Source of the DNA: Herpetosiphon sp042688385
Lineage (GTDB): Bacteria > Chloroflexota > Chloroflexia > Chloroflexales > Herpetosiphonaceae
Length of the DNA stretch: 64,000 nt
Direction: 5' to 3'
NCBI RefSeq assembly: GCF_042688385.1
Contig: NZ_JBHUPY010000001.1
Span: forward strand, 868,001 to 932,000
The notes under the pieces are model-generated. The model was given only the letters and a program-made list of their open reading frames with translations. It did not search any database and had not been told where the DNA came from. This document shows, piece by piece, positions 54,023 to 62,495 of this stretch. The first letter of the stretch is position 1; each line of letters starts with the position of its first letter. The position numbers were made by a program, and so were the translations under genes.

Positions 54023-54222
54023 AAAAGAGGCACTAAACCCAGCAGGGCCTAGCAACTCCTTCCCTGATCCGCGAGGGAAATGTTGGAGTGTCGATGAGTT
54101 TGTGGCGGGTTATCGGGCTTGAAGCAAAGCTTCCTACCGTTGCGGGACAGCGCCAGACTTGGACTGGCTTCCCCCATTGCGCGTTTGTGTCATCCGGGAC
54201 AGCAACGCACCACAAACAAGTT
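54023..54222 (-). promoter_or_regulatory. Cobalamin riboswitch aptamer and switching region upstream of cobO
   Basis: Reading the minus strand, conserved cobalamin-riboswitch blocks appear in order: a P1 arm TTTGTGG, GGTGCG...TGTCCC, GGGGGAAGCCAGTCCAAGTC, GGCGCTGTCCCGCAACGGTA, AAGCCCGATAACCCGCC, and the closing P1 arm CCACAAA. The aptamer is about 54097-54218. A second hairpin (TTCCCT/AGGGAA near 54060) and the terminator at 53993 follow. Bound cobalamin should favour termination and lower expression of cobO-cobN-methyltransferase-cbiB. Confidence 0.95.
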
Positions 54223-54282
54223 GTAAATTGCAGCCGCGATTATACGTGCAACCCTGAGTTAAAGTCAAAAGTCAGGAGAAAG

Positions 54283-54604
54283 TATGAAGGATGAGGGATG
54301 AGGGATGAAAATGTTAACCGCGAAGAGCGCGAAGGACGCGAAGTTGTATTCGCTGACTGGCTGAATTGCATTCAAATCCTATAGAACTCAGAACCCAACA
54401 TTCGTGATCTTCGTGTGCTTCGTGGGTCAATTGCTTAACGCAGAGGCGCAGAGCCACGAAATTATGAAGGATGAAGGATGAGGGATGAAAATGTTAACCG
54501 CGAAGAGCGCGAAGGACGCGAAGTTGTATTTGCTGACTGGCTGAATTGCATTCAAATCCTATAGAACTCAGAACCCAACATTCGTGATCTTCGTGTCCTT
54601 CGTG
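54283..54604. repeat. Direct duplication of a 142-base repeat-word unit, spacing 180 bases
   Basis: Bases 54283-54424 and 54463-54604 are nearly identical, with only a few substitutions (for example C/T at 54351 and 54531). Each has GAGGGATGAAAATGTTAACC, CGCGAAGAGCGCGAAGG and GAACCCAACATTCGTGATC. The 38 bases between copies carry AACGCAGAGGCGCAGAG. With the riboswitch this fills the gene-free stretch between cobO and hemW. Confidence 0.9.
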
Positions 54605-54650
54605 GATAGAAATAACTAATCCCTAACCTCTGACAACTGCCCCCTCGTCG

Positions 54651-55925
54651 TCAATCGACCAAAAAACGTTCGATGACTTGATTGCCGACCATGCGCCCGC
54701 GCGGCGTAAAGCGAATCGCGTTTGCGGTTTGTTCGAGCATGCCTTGCTCAACCAGTTTATCAATCACAGGTTGATATTGTTCAAGCAAATCGTGGCCAGT
54801 GCGTTGCTGAAAATGGGCAAAGCCTAAGCCGCAATTCAGCCGCAAACCCATCATAATCGTTTCAAAATCGCGGTCGTTTGGCGCGCATGCTTGGGCGTCA
54901 ACCAACGGTGCTTGGCCGCGTTCAACCTGCTGAGCGAATGGCTCCAACACCCGTTGATCAACCCAGCGCCAGCCGCGCCAATGGCTATGCGCACCAGCAC
55001 CAACGCCCAAGTAATCGGCGTTGAGCCAATAGGCGACGTTATGCCGTGAGGCATAGGCTGGCAAGCGTTCGCTTGGATTGAAATTTGGGCTTTTGGTTTT
55101 GGCCCAATTGGAAATCTCGTAATGGCCATAGCCTGCTGCACCCAAAATCTCCATCGCCGCCTCATACATCTCGCCAGTTGCATCATCGTTGGGAATGCTC
55201 ACGCGGCCAGCGGTCACTTGGGCTGCTAGCGGCGTGCTTGGCTCGACAATCAACGAATAGAGGGCAAAATGTTCGGTATCCCAGCTGACAATTTCTTTGA
55301 GCATCGCACGCCATTGGCCAATATCTTGGCCCGGCAAGCCAAACATAAAATCAAGATTGATATTCTCAAAGCCGACTTTACGCGCTGCCTGATACGAAGC
55401 AAAGGCCTCGTTGGCAGTATGAATCCGGCCCAGCACGCGCAAGGTTGGGTCGTGCAAGGTTTGGACACCCATGCTCAAACGATTGATGCCCATCGAACGC
55501 ATCGCCCGCAAATACTCATGGTCAAGCACGGTGCCAGGGTTGGCCTCGCTGGTCACTTCTGCTTGCTCAAGCGGAATAATTCGGCCAACACTTTGCATCA
55601 GTTGTTCAAGCAAGGGCAAGGGCAGTGCGGTTGGTGTGCCGCCGCCCAAAAAGACTGTGGCTGGCAAATCGGCCTGCTGCAACGGCCCCGTGAGATCATG
55701 TAGCTCATATTTAGCCCACGGAATTGCTTGGGTTGCTGTTTTCGGCCACGTTGGGTCAACGCTCGTTTCGCCGCTCGCCATGCGTTCGAGGTGCAAGCAC
55801 AAGGCATCAACATAGCGCTGCATAAAATCTTCGCGATTGGCAAAGGTGTTGAAATCGCAATAGGCACAGCGGGTTTGGCAAAATGGTATATGAATGTAGA
55901 GATGTTTTAAATCGTGTGTTGTCAT
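54651..55925 (-). CDS. hemW: Radical SAM heme chaperone / oxygen-independent coproporphyrinogen oxidase-like protein
   Basis: ATG at 55925 starts the family-matching sequence (LYIHIPFCQTRCAYCDFNTF, Fe-S cysteines 16, 20 and 23). The frame stays open upstream to 56108, but that extra 61-residue stretch is translated repeat and has no family match. The 424-residue protein has GGGTPTALPL, SEANPGTV, GINRLSMGVQTL, LDFMFGLPGQ, and the HemN_C domain at the end. HemW inserts heme into respiratory proteins; true HemN differs in its N-terminal substrate contacts, so HemW is favoured. TACAAT at minus-strand 55937-55932 sits close to the ATG. Confidence 0.92.
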   Translation of the reverse strand: MTTHDLKHLYIHIPFCQTRCAYCDFNTFANREDFMQRYVDALCLHLERMASGETSVDPTWPKTATQAIPWAKYELHDLTGPLQQADLPATVFLGGGTPTALPLPLLEQLMQSVGRIIPLEQAEVTSEANPGTVLDHEYLRAMRSMGINRLSMGVQTLHDPTLRVLGRIHTANEAFASYQAARKVGFENINLDFMFGLPGQDIGQWRAMLKEIVSWDTEHFALYSLIVEPSTPLAAQVTAGRVSIPNDDATGEMYEAAMEILGAAGYGHYEISNWAKTKSPNFNPSERLPAYASRHNVAYWLNADYLGVGAGAHSHWRGWRWVDQRVLEPFAQQVERGQAPLVDAQACAPNDRDFETIMMGLRLNCGLGFAHFQQRTGHDLLEQYQPVIDKLVEQGMLEQTANAIRFTPRGRMVGNQVIERFLVD

Positions 55926-55939
55926 GGCAGTATTGTAGT

Positions 55940-56155
55940 GCGATTTGAGCCTTTGCGCCATTATAGGCTTTTGGCTATGGGCTATCGGGGTGAAGAGTAC
56001 GAAGCTTGAAACCGCGAAGAGCGCGAAGCGCACGAAGATAAGGCTATGGGCTATCGGCTTTTGACTATCGGAACAATTATTGACTACCCACGTTCTTTCC
56101 TCCCTCATAATTCATCCTTCATCCTTATCCCTAGCCCCTGACCCCTAAACTCTAT
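55940..56155. repeat. Mosaic short-word repeat tract between hemW and the SpoIIE gene
   Basis: Words seen are GGCTATGGGCTATCGGGG, ACCGCGAAGAGCGCGAAGCG, CATAATTCATCCTTCATCC and CTAGCCCCTGACCCC. TACAAT at 56163-56168, just past the tract, may be the -10 for the following gene. Confidence 0.7.
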
Positions 56156-56206
56156 TTACTGCTACAATGGGGCCGATGCGCAAGCTAGCTCTGGTGCGCG
56201 AGGTTT

Positions 56207-58138
56207 ATGGTGCGGCGCTTAATTAAACGTAGCTTAGTTGCCCGCTTAGTGGCAATGTTTTGTTTGGTAGCCACCCTCGCTGTAAGCCTTTTAGGCTTGA
56301 CGGCCTATTGGCTTGGCCGCCGGGTTATCGAGCAATCGGTGATTGAACGGCTGAGCATTGCAACTTCGCTCAAAGAGCAAGAAATCGAGCGCTGGGTCGA
56401 TGATCAGCGCAAAGAGGTGCAGTTGTTGGCGGGCTTGCCCTTGGTCCGCAGCAACGCGAGCATGCTTGCTAACGCCAAACTGGTTAGCCCCGAAGCCAAT
56501 AGCGCCTACGATACGCTTTCGACCTACCTGCGCTCGATCGTGAAAAATCAGACCAAATTCGACGAAATTTTTGTGCTCAATCAAGTCGGACGAGTTATTT
56601 TCTCAACCGATCCGCTCCACGAAGGCACGATTATTACTGATCTTCAATATACTAATGTTGCTCAATTTGGCTTGTATATCGAAAATATCTACCCCAACGA
56701 TGCAGATATTCCCACGATGACGATTGCTAGCCCGCTCTTTGACCGTGATAACAATGTGTATGCAATTTTGGCTGCGAACGTTAATTTATCGCGGCTTGAT
56801 GATATTTTAGTTCAACGAGTTGGTTTAGGCCGTAGCAGCGAAACCTATTTGGTCGATAGCAAGCAACGCTTTGTTTCAAGCAAACGCTTTGGCCGACCTG
56901 GCATGCCAATCGTCGTCGATTCATATGGCATTCAGCAAGCGCTGGCGCGTCAAAATGGGGTTGCCAAATATCAAAATTACGCTGGCGAGGCGGTGGTTGG
57001 TGTCTATCATTGGCTCGAAGGCCGCGATTTGATTTTGTTGAGCGAAGTTAGCCAAGCTGAGGCCTTTGCTCCGGCCCGCGAACTTAGTATTGTGATTTTT
57101 ACAATTGGCTTGGTTTTAGAGGGCTTGGCGCTGTTGGCAGTTTTTGCCTTGATGCGGCAAGTCGTTGTGCCTGTGGCTCAATTAACCGAGGCTGCGGTTC
57201 AAGTTGCTGAGGGCAATTTGCAACAAGCAGATCTGCCCGCACGTGATGATGAATTGGGCTTGTTGATTCGCAGTTTTACTCGGATGACCAAGCAATTGCG
57301 CTCCAATCGCGAGCAACTCGAAGATCAAGTTGCGCTGCGCACCAACGAATTGCGCCTTGCCTATCAACAATTGGTTCAACTCACTGATCAACTTCAAGAG
57401 AAGAACGATTATTTGCAGCAAGGGCTGAAATTGGCCCACGATATTCAAATTGGCTTGCTCTCGCAGCTTCCGCCGTGGAATCCCGATGTACTGCGTGCTA
57501 ATGCCTATTCGTTGCCTTCAGCAGAAGTTGGCGGCGATTTCTATAGCTTTGTCGATCTGGGCAATGGTCGGGTTGGCATGGCAATTGGCGACATTTCGGG
57601 CAAGGGCGTTGGCGCAGCCTTGATGATGGCACTGGTTTCGAGCACCTTGGAAGAACGTGCTCGCGAAGGTAGCTCACCAGCTGTTTTGCTCCAAACCCTC
57701 AATACGTTGTTGCTCGAACGGCTCAAAGCCAACCGTATGAATGCGGCGGTAATGTATGCGATTTATGATCAAGTTAGCTCAACCTTGCACATTGCCAATG
57801 CTGGCATGGTTATGCCCTACTTGCTCCGCGCTGGTAATCTGACTGAAATTGAGGTTGTTGGCTTGCCAATCGGCTCGCGCCACGATGTTCGCTATCAAGA
57901 AGCAAGTATTCAGCTCAAGCCTGATGATCACGTGGTTTTTGTCAGCGATGGCGTGGTCGAAGCTCGCAACCCCGCGAACCAAATGTTGGGCTTTGAGCTG
58001 TTCGCAACGATGTTGGCTGGCTATCGCCACTGGCCAGCTATCGAGCCATACCACGAACATTTGTTCAAACAAATTAGCAATTTTATGGCTGAGTGCCCGC
58101 CCGCCGATGATATTACGATTTTGTGGCTGCAAAAGTAG
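56207..58138 (+). CDS. Membrane sensor with HAMP and SpoIIE (PP2C-type) phosphatase domains
   Basis: The 643-residue protein has a transmembrane helix at about 13-34, a double-Cache-type extracellular domain to about 285, a second helix at about 292-315, a HAMP domain to about 370, a coiled coil (about 370-420), and a SpoIIE phosphatase domain to the end. Catalytic metal-binding motifs are EVGGDFYS (about 441), GMAIGDISGKGVGAAL, VSDGVVEARN and ADDITIL. Such phosphatases dephosphorylate STAS-domain antagonists; two STAS proteins occur in this window at 3527 and 36868 and are possible, but unproven, substrates. Confidence 0.95.
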   Translation: MVRRLIKRSLVARLVAMFCLVATLAVSLLGLTAYWLGRRVIEQSVIERLSIATSLKEQEIERWVDDQRKEVQLLAGLPLVRSNASMLANAKLVSPEANSAYDTLSTYLRSIVKNQTKFDEIFVLNQVGRVIFSTDPLHEGTIITDLQYTNVAQFGLYIENIYPNDADIPTMTIASPLFDRDNNVYAILAANVNLSRLDDILVQRVGLGRSSETYLVDSKQRFVSSKRFGRPGMPIVVDSYGIQQALARQNGVAKYQNYAGEAVVGVYHWLEGRDLILLSEVSQAEAFAPARELSIVIFTIGLVLEGLALLAVFALMRQVVVPVAQLTEAAVQVAEGNLQQADLPARDDELGLLIRSFTRMTKQLRSNREQLEDQVALRTNELRLAYQQLVQLTDQLQEKNDYLQQGLKLAHDIQIGLLSQLPPWNPDVLRANAYSLPSAEVGGDFYSFVDLGNGRVGMAIGDISGKGVGAALMMALVSSTLEERAREGSSPAVLLQTLNTLLLERLKANRMNAAVMYAIYDQVSSTLHIANAGMVMPYLLRAGNLTEIEVVGLPIGSRHDVRYQEASIQLKPDDHVVFVSDGVVEARNPANQMLGFELFATMLAGYRHWPAIEPYHEHLFKQISNFMAECPPADDITILWLQK

Positions 58139-58400
58139 GGATTGGGGATCGGTTGTTGGGGGTCGAAACCGCGAAGCACGCGAAGATCGCTAAGCTTGAT
58201 CCACGAAGAGCACAAAGGTTAATTTTTTTGGCTTAGATTCATAGTCCTAAAATCCAGATCCCCAATCCCCGACCCCTGATCCCCAAATTCTCTGTTCTAT
58301 GCTCTATGTTCTTCTTTTTTGACTTCTGACTTAGCCTTTCATCCCTCATCCTTCATCCTTCATCCTTCTAAAATAAGCCTTAGGCCAGATGCACAATCGG
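58139..58400. repeat. Nested near-palindromic short-word element
   Basis: A G-rich array (GGATTGGGGATCGGTTG) faces a C-rich array (GATCCCCAATCCCCGACC), with CGAAACCGCGAAGCACGCG and CCACGAAGAGCACAAAGG inside. Tandem CATCCTTCATC words follow. No gene is seen. Confidence 0.72.
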
Positions 58401-58447
58401 CGTTTTTTCGGTAAACTGCACATATGTTTTGTTGTAGGAGGAAGCTC

Positions 58448-59497
58448 ATGCTGACAACCCAAGCCTATGCTGCATTTAACCACGCTGCCCCGTTTGCCCC
58501 CTTCGAATTCGAGCGCCGCGATTTAACGCCCACTGATGTGCAAATTGAAATTTTATATTGTGGCATTTGCCATTCCGATTTGCATCAAGCGCGTAGCGAA
58601 TGGGATGGCACTGTCTACCCAATTGTGCCTGGCCACGAAATTGTTGGCCGTGTGGTGGCTGTTGGCTCTGAGGTACGCAAATTCCAAGTTGGCGATCCGG
58701 TTGGCGTAGGCTGTATGGTCGATTCATGTGGCCAATGTGCCGATTGCCACGATCAGCAAGAGCAATTTTGTGCCAAAACCACTTATACCTACAATAGCCC
58801 CGATCCGCACACCGGCGGCGTAACCTATGGCGGCTATTCAAGCCAAATTGTGGTTACTGAGAATTTTGTGTTGCGCATCGCCAAGCATTTGGATTTGGCG
58901 CGGGTTGCGCCATTGCTCTGCGCTGGCATCACCACCTACTCGCCATTGCGTCATTGGAACGTGCAACCAGGCCAGAAAGTTGGCGTAGTTGGCTTAGGCG
59001 GCCTTGGCCATATCGGGGTCAAAATTGCCAAAGCCATGGGTGCTGAAGTTGTGCTCTTCACCACTTCGGCCCATAAGGCTGCCGATGCCGAGCGCTTGGG
59101 CGCGTCGGTAGTTATCTCCAAAGACGCAGCTGCGATGCGGAACCAACGCAATAGCTTCGATTTTATCCTCAATACCGTTTCAGCTGCCCATAATCTTGAT
59201 GATTATTTGAGCCTTTTGAAACGCGATGGCACGCTTTGCCTCGTGGGCGTGCCCGAAAATCCCCACCCAACCCCGAGCTATCCCAACCTGATTTTTCGCC
59301 GCCGTCAGTTATCTGGTTCGTTGATCGGTGGCATCGCCGAAACCCAAGCGATGCTTGATTTTTGTTCCGAACATAATATTTTGGCCGATATCGAGCTGAT
59401 TGGCGTGCAACAGATCGACCAAGCCTACGACCGCATGCTCAAAAGTGATGTCAAATATCGCTTTGTGATCGACCTTGCTAGCTTGAAAGCCGAATAA
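58448..59497 (+). CDS. Zinc-dependent alcohol dehydrogenase (YahK/cinnamyl alcohol type)
   Basis: ATG at 58448 follows AGGAGGAAG, so the ATG at 58424 is rejected. The 349-residue medium-chain dehydrogenase has the catalytic zinc site (CGICHSDLH, PGHEIVG), the structural zinc cysteines (CGQCADC and a later C), and the NADP(H) Rossmann motif VVGLGGLGHIGVKIAKAMGA. The C-terminal SLIGGIAET resembles YahK and plant cinnamyl alcohol dehydrogenases, which reduce aldehydes with NADPH. The physiological substrate is unknown. Confidence 0.95.
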   Translation: MLTTQAYAAFNHAAPFAPFEFERRDLTPTDVQIEILYCGICHSDLHQARSEWDGTVYPIVPGHEIVGRVVAVGSEVRKFQVGDPVGVGCMVDSCGQCADCHDQQEQFCAKTTYTYNSPDPHTGGVTYGGYSSQIVVTENFVLRIAKHLDLARVAPLLCAGITTYSPLRHWNVQPGQKVGVVGLGGLGHIGVKIAKAMGAEVVLFTTSAHKAADAERLGASVVISKDAAAMRNQRNSFDFILNTVSAAHNLDDYLSLLKRDGTLCLVGVPENPHPTPSYPNLIFRRRQLSGSLIGGIAETQAMLDFCSEHNILADIELIGVQQIDQAYDRMLKSDVKYRFVIDLASLKAE

Positions 59498-59510
59498 TCA
59501 GTTGCTTGTT

Positions 59511-59543
59511 GCCAACAGCTGCCAATAAACTGCGGCTGTTGGC
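59511..59543. other. Hairpin after the alcohol dehydrogenase gene
   Basis: GCCAACAGCTGC pairs with GCGGCTGTTGGC (one G-U pair) around a loop of nine bases. No T run follows, so termination is uncertain. Confidence 0.5.
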
Positions 59544-59563
59544 GCTTGGATTAAGGATAATTC

Positions 59564-60772
59564 ATGACACCCACTATCTCGCTTGATCAAGCCCGCGCAA
59601 TTGCGATTGCAGCCCAAGGCTTAGATCGCCGTCCAAATCTTGTTGATCAAGCAACCTTGCACGAAACCATCAAGCGCATGCAAATTGTCCAAATCGATAC
59701 GATCAATGTTGTGGCGCGTGCGCCCTACTTTGTGCTCTGGAGCCGTTTGGGCAATTATGATCCAGATTGGTTTGATCAATTGCAGTTTCCAGCGGGCCAA
59801 TTATTTGAATATTGGGCGCATGCAGCCTCATTTTTGCCAATTGAATTATTTCCGTTGCTGCGTCCGGCGATGTTGCGCTATACCACCCATGGTTGGCCCA
59901 AGGCGCGGCAGTGGCTCGAAGAACATAAAGCTGTTGTTGATCTTGTGCTTGCGACGATTCGTGAGCGTGGCCCATTGCGCTCGGCTGATTTTGAAGCGCC
60001 TGTTGATCATGCTGGCGGCGGCTGGTGGAATTGGAAGCCTGCCAAATCGGCGCTCGACTTATTGTGGAGTATGGGCGAGTTGATGATTATCCGTCGCGAA
60101 AAATTCCAGCGCGTCTATGAGCTGACCGAGCGGGTTATGCCAAACTGGGATGATCGCGACACACCAAGCTTCGAGGATGCAGCCGAGCAACTTAGCGAGC
60201 GCGGTTTGCGCTCAATGGGAATTGCCACCGAGCGCCATCTGCCCGATTACTTTCGTCAAAAGCGCCCAGGCATCAAAGAACGCCTGCAAACATGGGCCGC
60301 AGCAGGTAAAGCAATCGAGGTCAAGGTTGAAGGTTGGATCGCGCCAGCCTATATCCATCACGATCAGCGCCATTTGCTGGAGCAAACGCCAACCCCAAGC
60401 CTCACCACCATGCTTTCGCCCTTCGATAACCTGATTTGGGATCGCCAGCGCACCATGGATTTTTGGCAATTTGATTATAAAATCGAATGCTATACCCCAG
60501 CACCCAAGCGCCGTTATGGCTACTTCACCTTGCCAATTCTCTGGAAGGATCAGGTGATTGGGCGGATTGATGCCAAGGCTGAACGCAGCGCGGGCATTTT
60601 TCGTGTCCATGCCTTACATTTGGAGCCACATATCACGCCCAGCGCAGCCTTGTACGACGATTTGGCTGTGATGCTGCGCGATTGTGCCAACTGGCATCGC
60701 ACGCCAACGATCAGCATCACCATGAGCGATCCGCCACAGGTTGCCGCCGAAGTTCAAGCGCGCGTGGGCTAA
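59564..60772 (+). CDS. YcaQ-like winged-helix DNA glycosylase family protein
   Basis: The 402-residue protein fits the HTH_42 (DUF1006/YcaQ) family: LDQARAIAIAAQGLD at the start, RMQIVQIDTINVV with the catalytic QxD-type motif, YWAHAASFLPIELFPLLRPAM, and LSPFDNLIWDRQRTMDFWQFDYKIECY. YcaQ from Escherichia coli unhooks DNA interstrand crosslinks; relatives protect against self-made alkylating natural products. There is no biosynthetic cluster here, so general repair is likelier. A GNAT gene follows after four bases. Confidence 0.9.
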   Translation: MTPTISLDQARAIAIAAQGLDRRPNLVDQATLHETIKRMQIVQIDTINVVARAPYFVLWSRLGNYDPDWFDQLQFPAGQLFEYWAHAASFLPIELFPLLRPAMLRYTTHGWPKARQWLEEHKAVVDLVLATIRERGPLRSADFEAPVDHAGGGWWNWKPAKSALDLLWSMGELMIIRREKFQRVYELTERVMPNWDDRDTPSFEDAAEQLSERGLRSMGIATERHLPDYFRQKRPGIKERLQTWAAAGKAIEVKVEGWIAPAYIHHDQRHLLEQTPTPSLTTMLSPFDNLIWDRQRTMDFWQFDYKIECYTPAPKRRYGYFTLPILWKDQVIGRIDAKAERSAGIFRVHALHLEPHITPSAALYDDLAVMLRDCANWHRTPTISITMSDPPQVAAEVQARVG

Positions 60773-60776
60773 TCCT

Positions 60777-61244
60777 ATGCCATCCATTCAACTGCGGCCA
60801 ATTTTGGTCGAGCACCAAGCCGACTTAGCAGCGTTGCTCGCCGATTATTTGGCTGAACTTGATCCTGCATCAGGCCCAGCGTATCCCTATTTGGCGAGCT
60901 ATTGGGAAGATCCTGAGCGGGTGCCATTGTGGATTGTGCAAGCTGAGCAGCGAATTGGCTTTGTGCTGTTGAATCGCTATGCCTTGTTGCCCCAAACCAG
61001 CTTGGCGATTGCTGAATTTTACGTTGAGCCAACTGCTCGTCGCCAAGGTGCTGCGCGCCAAACCGCCTGGCTCTTGTTTGATCGTTTTCCGGCGACATGG
61101 GAAATTCGCTGTTTAGCTAGCAATGCTGCGGGCCTTGGCTTTTGGCAAACCACGCTCGATCAATATCTTGGCCATGCCTGCCCAGCCTTGGATGGTACGA
61201 CTTATGGCTGGGATGGAACGATTTGGAGTTTTGTGAGCCGCTAA
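60777..61244 (+). CDS. GNAT family N-acetyltransferase
   Basis: ATG at 60777 lies four bases after the YcaQ-like stop, pointing to one transcript. The 155-residue product has the acetyl-CoA-binding signature IAEFYVEPTARRQGAAR and the preceding strand RIGFVLLNRY. Substrate is unknown. The second half is shorter than usual but includes a NAAGLGFW segment matching the usual ASNxxAxxFY motif. An upstream in-frame ATG at 60741 overlaps the previous gene and is less likely. Confidence 0.88.
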   Translation: MPSIQLRPILVEHQADLAALLADYLAELDPASGPAYPYLASYWEDPERVPLWIVQAEQRIGFVLLNRYALLPQTSLAIAEFYVEPTARRQGAARQTAWLLFDRFPATWEIRCLASNAAGLGFWQTTLDQYLGHACPALDGTTYGWDGTIWSFVSR

Positions 61245-61268
61245 AAAGCGTTGTTGCTGGTATACTGA

Positions 61269-61299
61269 TAGGTCATTCCAATCTGGAATGGCCTATTTT
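61269..61299 (+). terminator. Intrinsic terminator after the GNAT gene
   Basis: TAGGTCATTCCA pairs with TGGAATGGCCTA (one G-U) around a three-base loop and is followed by TTTT. Confidence 0.8.
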
Positions 61300-61387
61300 G
61301 TGCTGAATGTTGCACCATCCAATTGCTGGATAAACCTAGTATCATCAATGCTGATTATTTGCAGGCATAAAGGATATCGTACCCACT

Positions 61388-61924
61388 ATGAAAATTGCTT
61401 TTGAAATTCGCCCGGCGCAGGCAGATGAAGAATGGGCGGTTGCTCACTTATTTGAAGCCTTACACCACTATAACACACTGCTTGATCCCTACTTTGGTTT
61501 AGCCGAAGATTGGCATGAACTTTTACATGATTTTTTAGTCAAACAAGTGCTCGATACAAGTGGCATAACGATGCTGGCATGGCATGGCAGCGTACCAATT
61601 GGCCTATTGATCGTCACTGGTCAACAAGATTCAGCCTTATTTAAACGCCGCCGTTGGGCTGAGTTACTGGCATTGTATGTTGAGCAAGATTATCGTAGCC
61701 AAGGCGTGGCGCAAAGCTTGCTTAAGCTAGCCCAAGCATGGGCAAGCAAGCAAGGTTATCAACGCATCCAGTTGTATGTAACTGCGAGCAATCATCGCGC
61801 CAAACGCTTCTATCAAGCGCAAGGCTGGCAGTGTGTGCAAGAAATTTGGCGCTTAGGCCTCGATCAATCCCAGCAACCAGATGATTTTGTCGATCAGTTG
61901 ATCATGTGTTCGAGTAATGAATGA
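61388..61924 (+). CDS. GNAT family N-acetyltransferase
   Basis: The 178-residue protein shows a clear GNAT fold: IRPAQADEEWAVAHLFEAL at the start, LLALYVEQDYRSQGVAQSLLKLAQAWA with the acetyl-CoA loop, and LYVTASNHRAKRFYQAQGW. It probably acetylates an amine in the cytoplasm; the substrate is unknown. It stands alone after a terminator. AAAGGATATCG upstream is a modest ribosome site. Confidence 0.92.
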   Translation: MKIAFEIRPAQADEEWAVAHLFEALHHYNTLLDPYFGLAEDWHELLHDFLVKQVLDTSGITMLAWHGSVPIGLLIVTGQQDSALFKRRRWAELLALYVEQDYRSQGVAQSLLKLAQAWASKQGYQRIQLYVTASNHRAKRFYQAQGWQCVQEIWRLGLDQSQQPDDFVDQLIMCSSNE

Positions 61925-62133
61925 GCATAAGCGAAATTGATCAAAAATTAAGCTTGATTAAGCTGGATATATAGCTATACTACCAAGGGGTGAGAAAGTA
62001 CTACCCGTTGCTCACCCTAATCTAGGATCAAAGGGCTTGAAATCTTGGGCAAAGCTTGCTACACTGCGTCGTTACAATCGCCAAAACATCTGTCCTATAC
62101 CACATGGGTGATTCTACCCAAAGGAGGTTCGGC

Positions 62134-62379
62134 ATGGCCGTTGATTCGAGTGCCTTTATTGTAGTACCAGTGGAAGCGACCGTCCCGGTTTTATGGCGAG
62201 CAATGCGTAGCATTCGCACCAGCCTCAATATTACCAGGATCTATTGGCATCCAGATGAACATGTTCGTGATGGCTGTCATTTTCGGTTAGAAGTGCCTGT
62301 TGCCCAACTTCACGATCCCGCTACCGCCCGTGGGCGCATTCAGTCGATTTTGGTTGACCATGGAGCAGCCTTATTGTAA
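62134..62379 (+). CDS. Small hypothetical protein, 81 residues
   Basis: ATG at 62134 has a very strong AAAGGAGG at 62120-62127 and the gene ends 28 bases before a strong terminator, so it is a credible small gene. The product is soluble; it has FIVVPVEATVPVLWRAMRSI, a Trp-His-Asp patch (IYWHPDEHVRDGCHF), and a helical C terminus. I do not recognise a family. Confidence 0.78.
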   Translation: MAVDSSAFIVVPVEATVPVLWRAMRSIRTSLNITRIYWHPDEHVRDGCHFRLEVPVAQLHDPATARGRIQSILVDHGAALL

Positions 62380-62407
62380 TGAAGCATAGAACACGATGGG
62401 CGATTGG

Positions 62408-62442
62408 ACAGCGTATCAATGGCGATACGCTGTTGTTTTTTT
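62408..62442 (+). terminator. Intrinsic terminator after the 62134 gene
   Basis: A perfect 10-bp stem ACAGCGTATC/GATACGCTGT with a six-base loop precedes a run of eight T. Confidence 0.93.
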
Positions 62443-62495
62443 AGCGTGGCTCGTTTAAGCTAGCCCAAGCATAACTATCTGATGAGGTATTTTGC

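Noticed and set aside
59640..60083. Plus-strand 147-codon frame inside the YcaQ-like gene
   Set aside because: It is an out-of-frame shadow; the YcaQ-like frame has family motifs.
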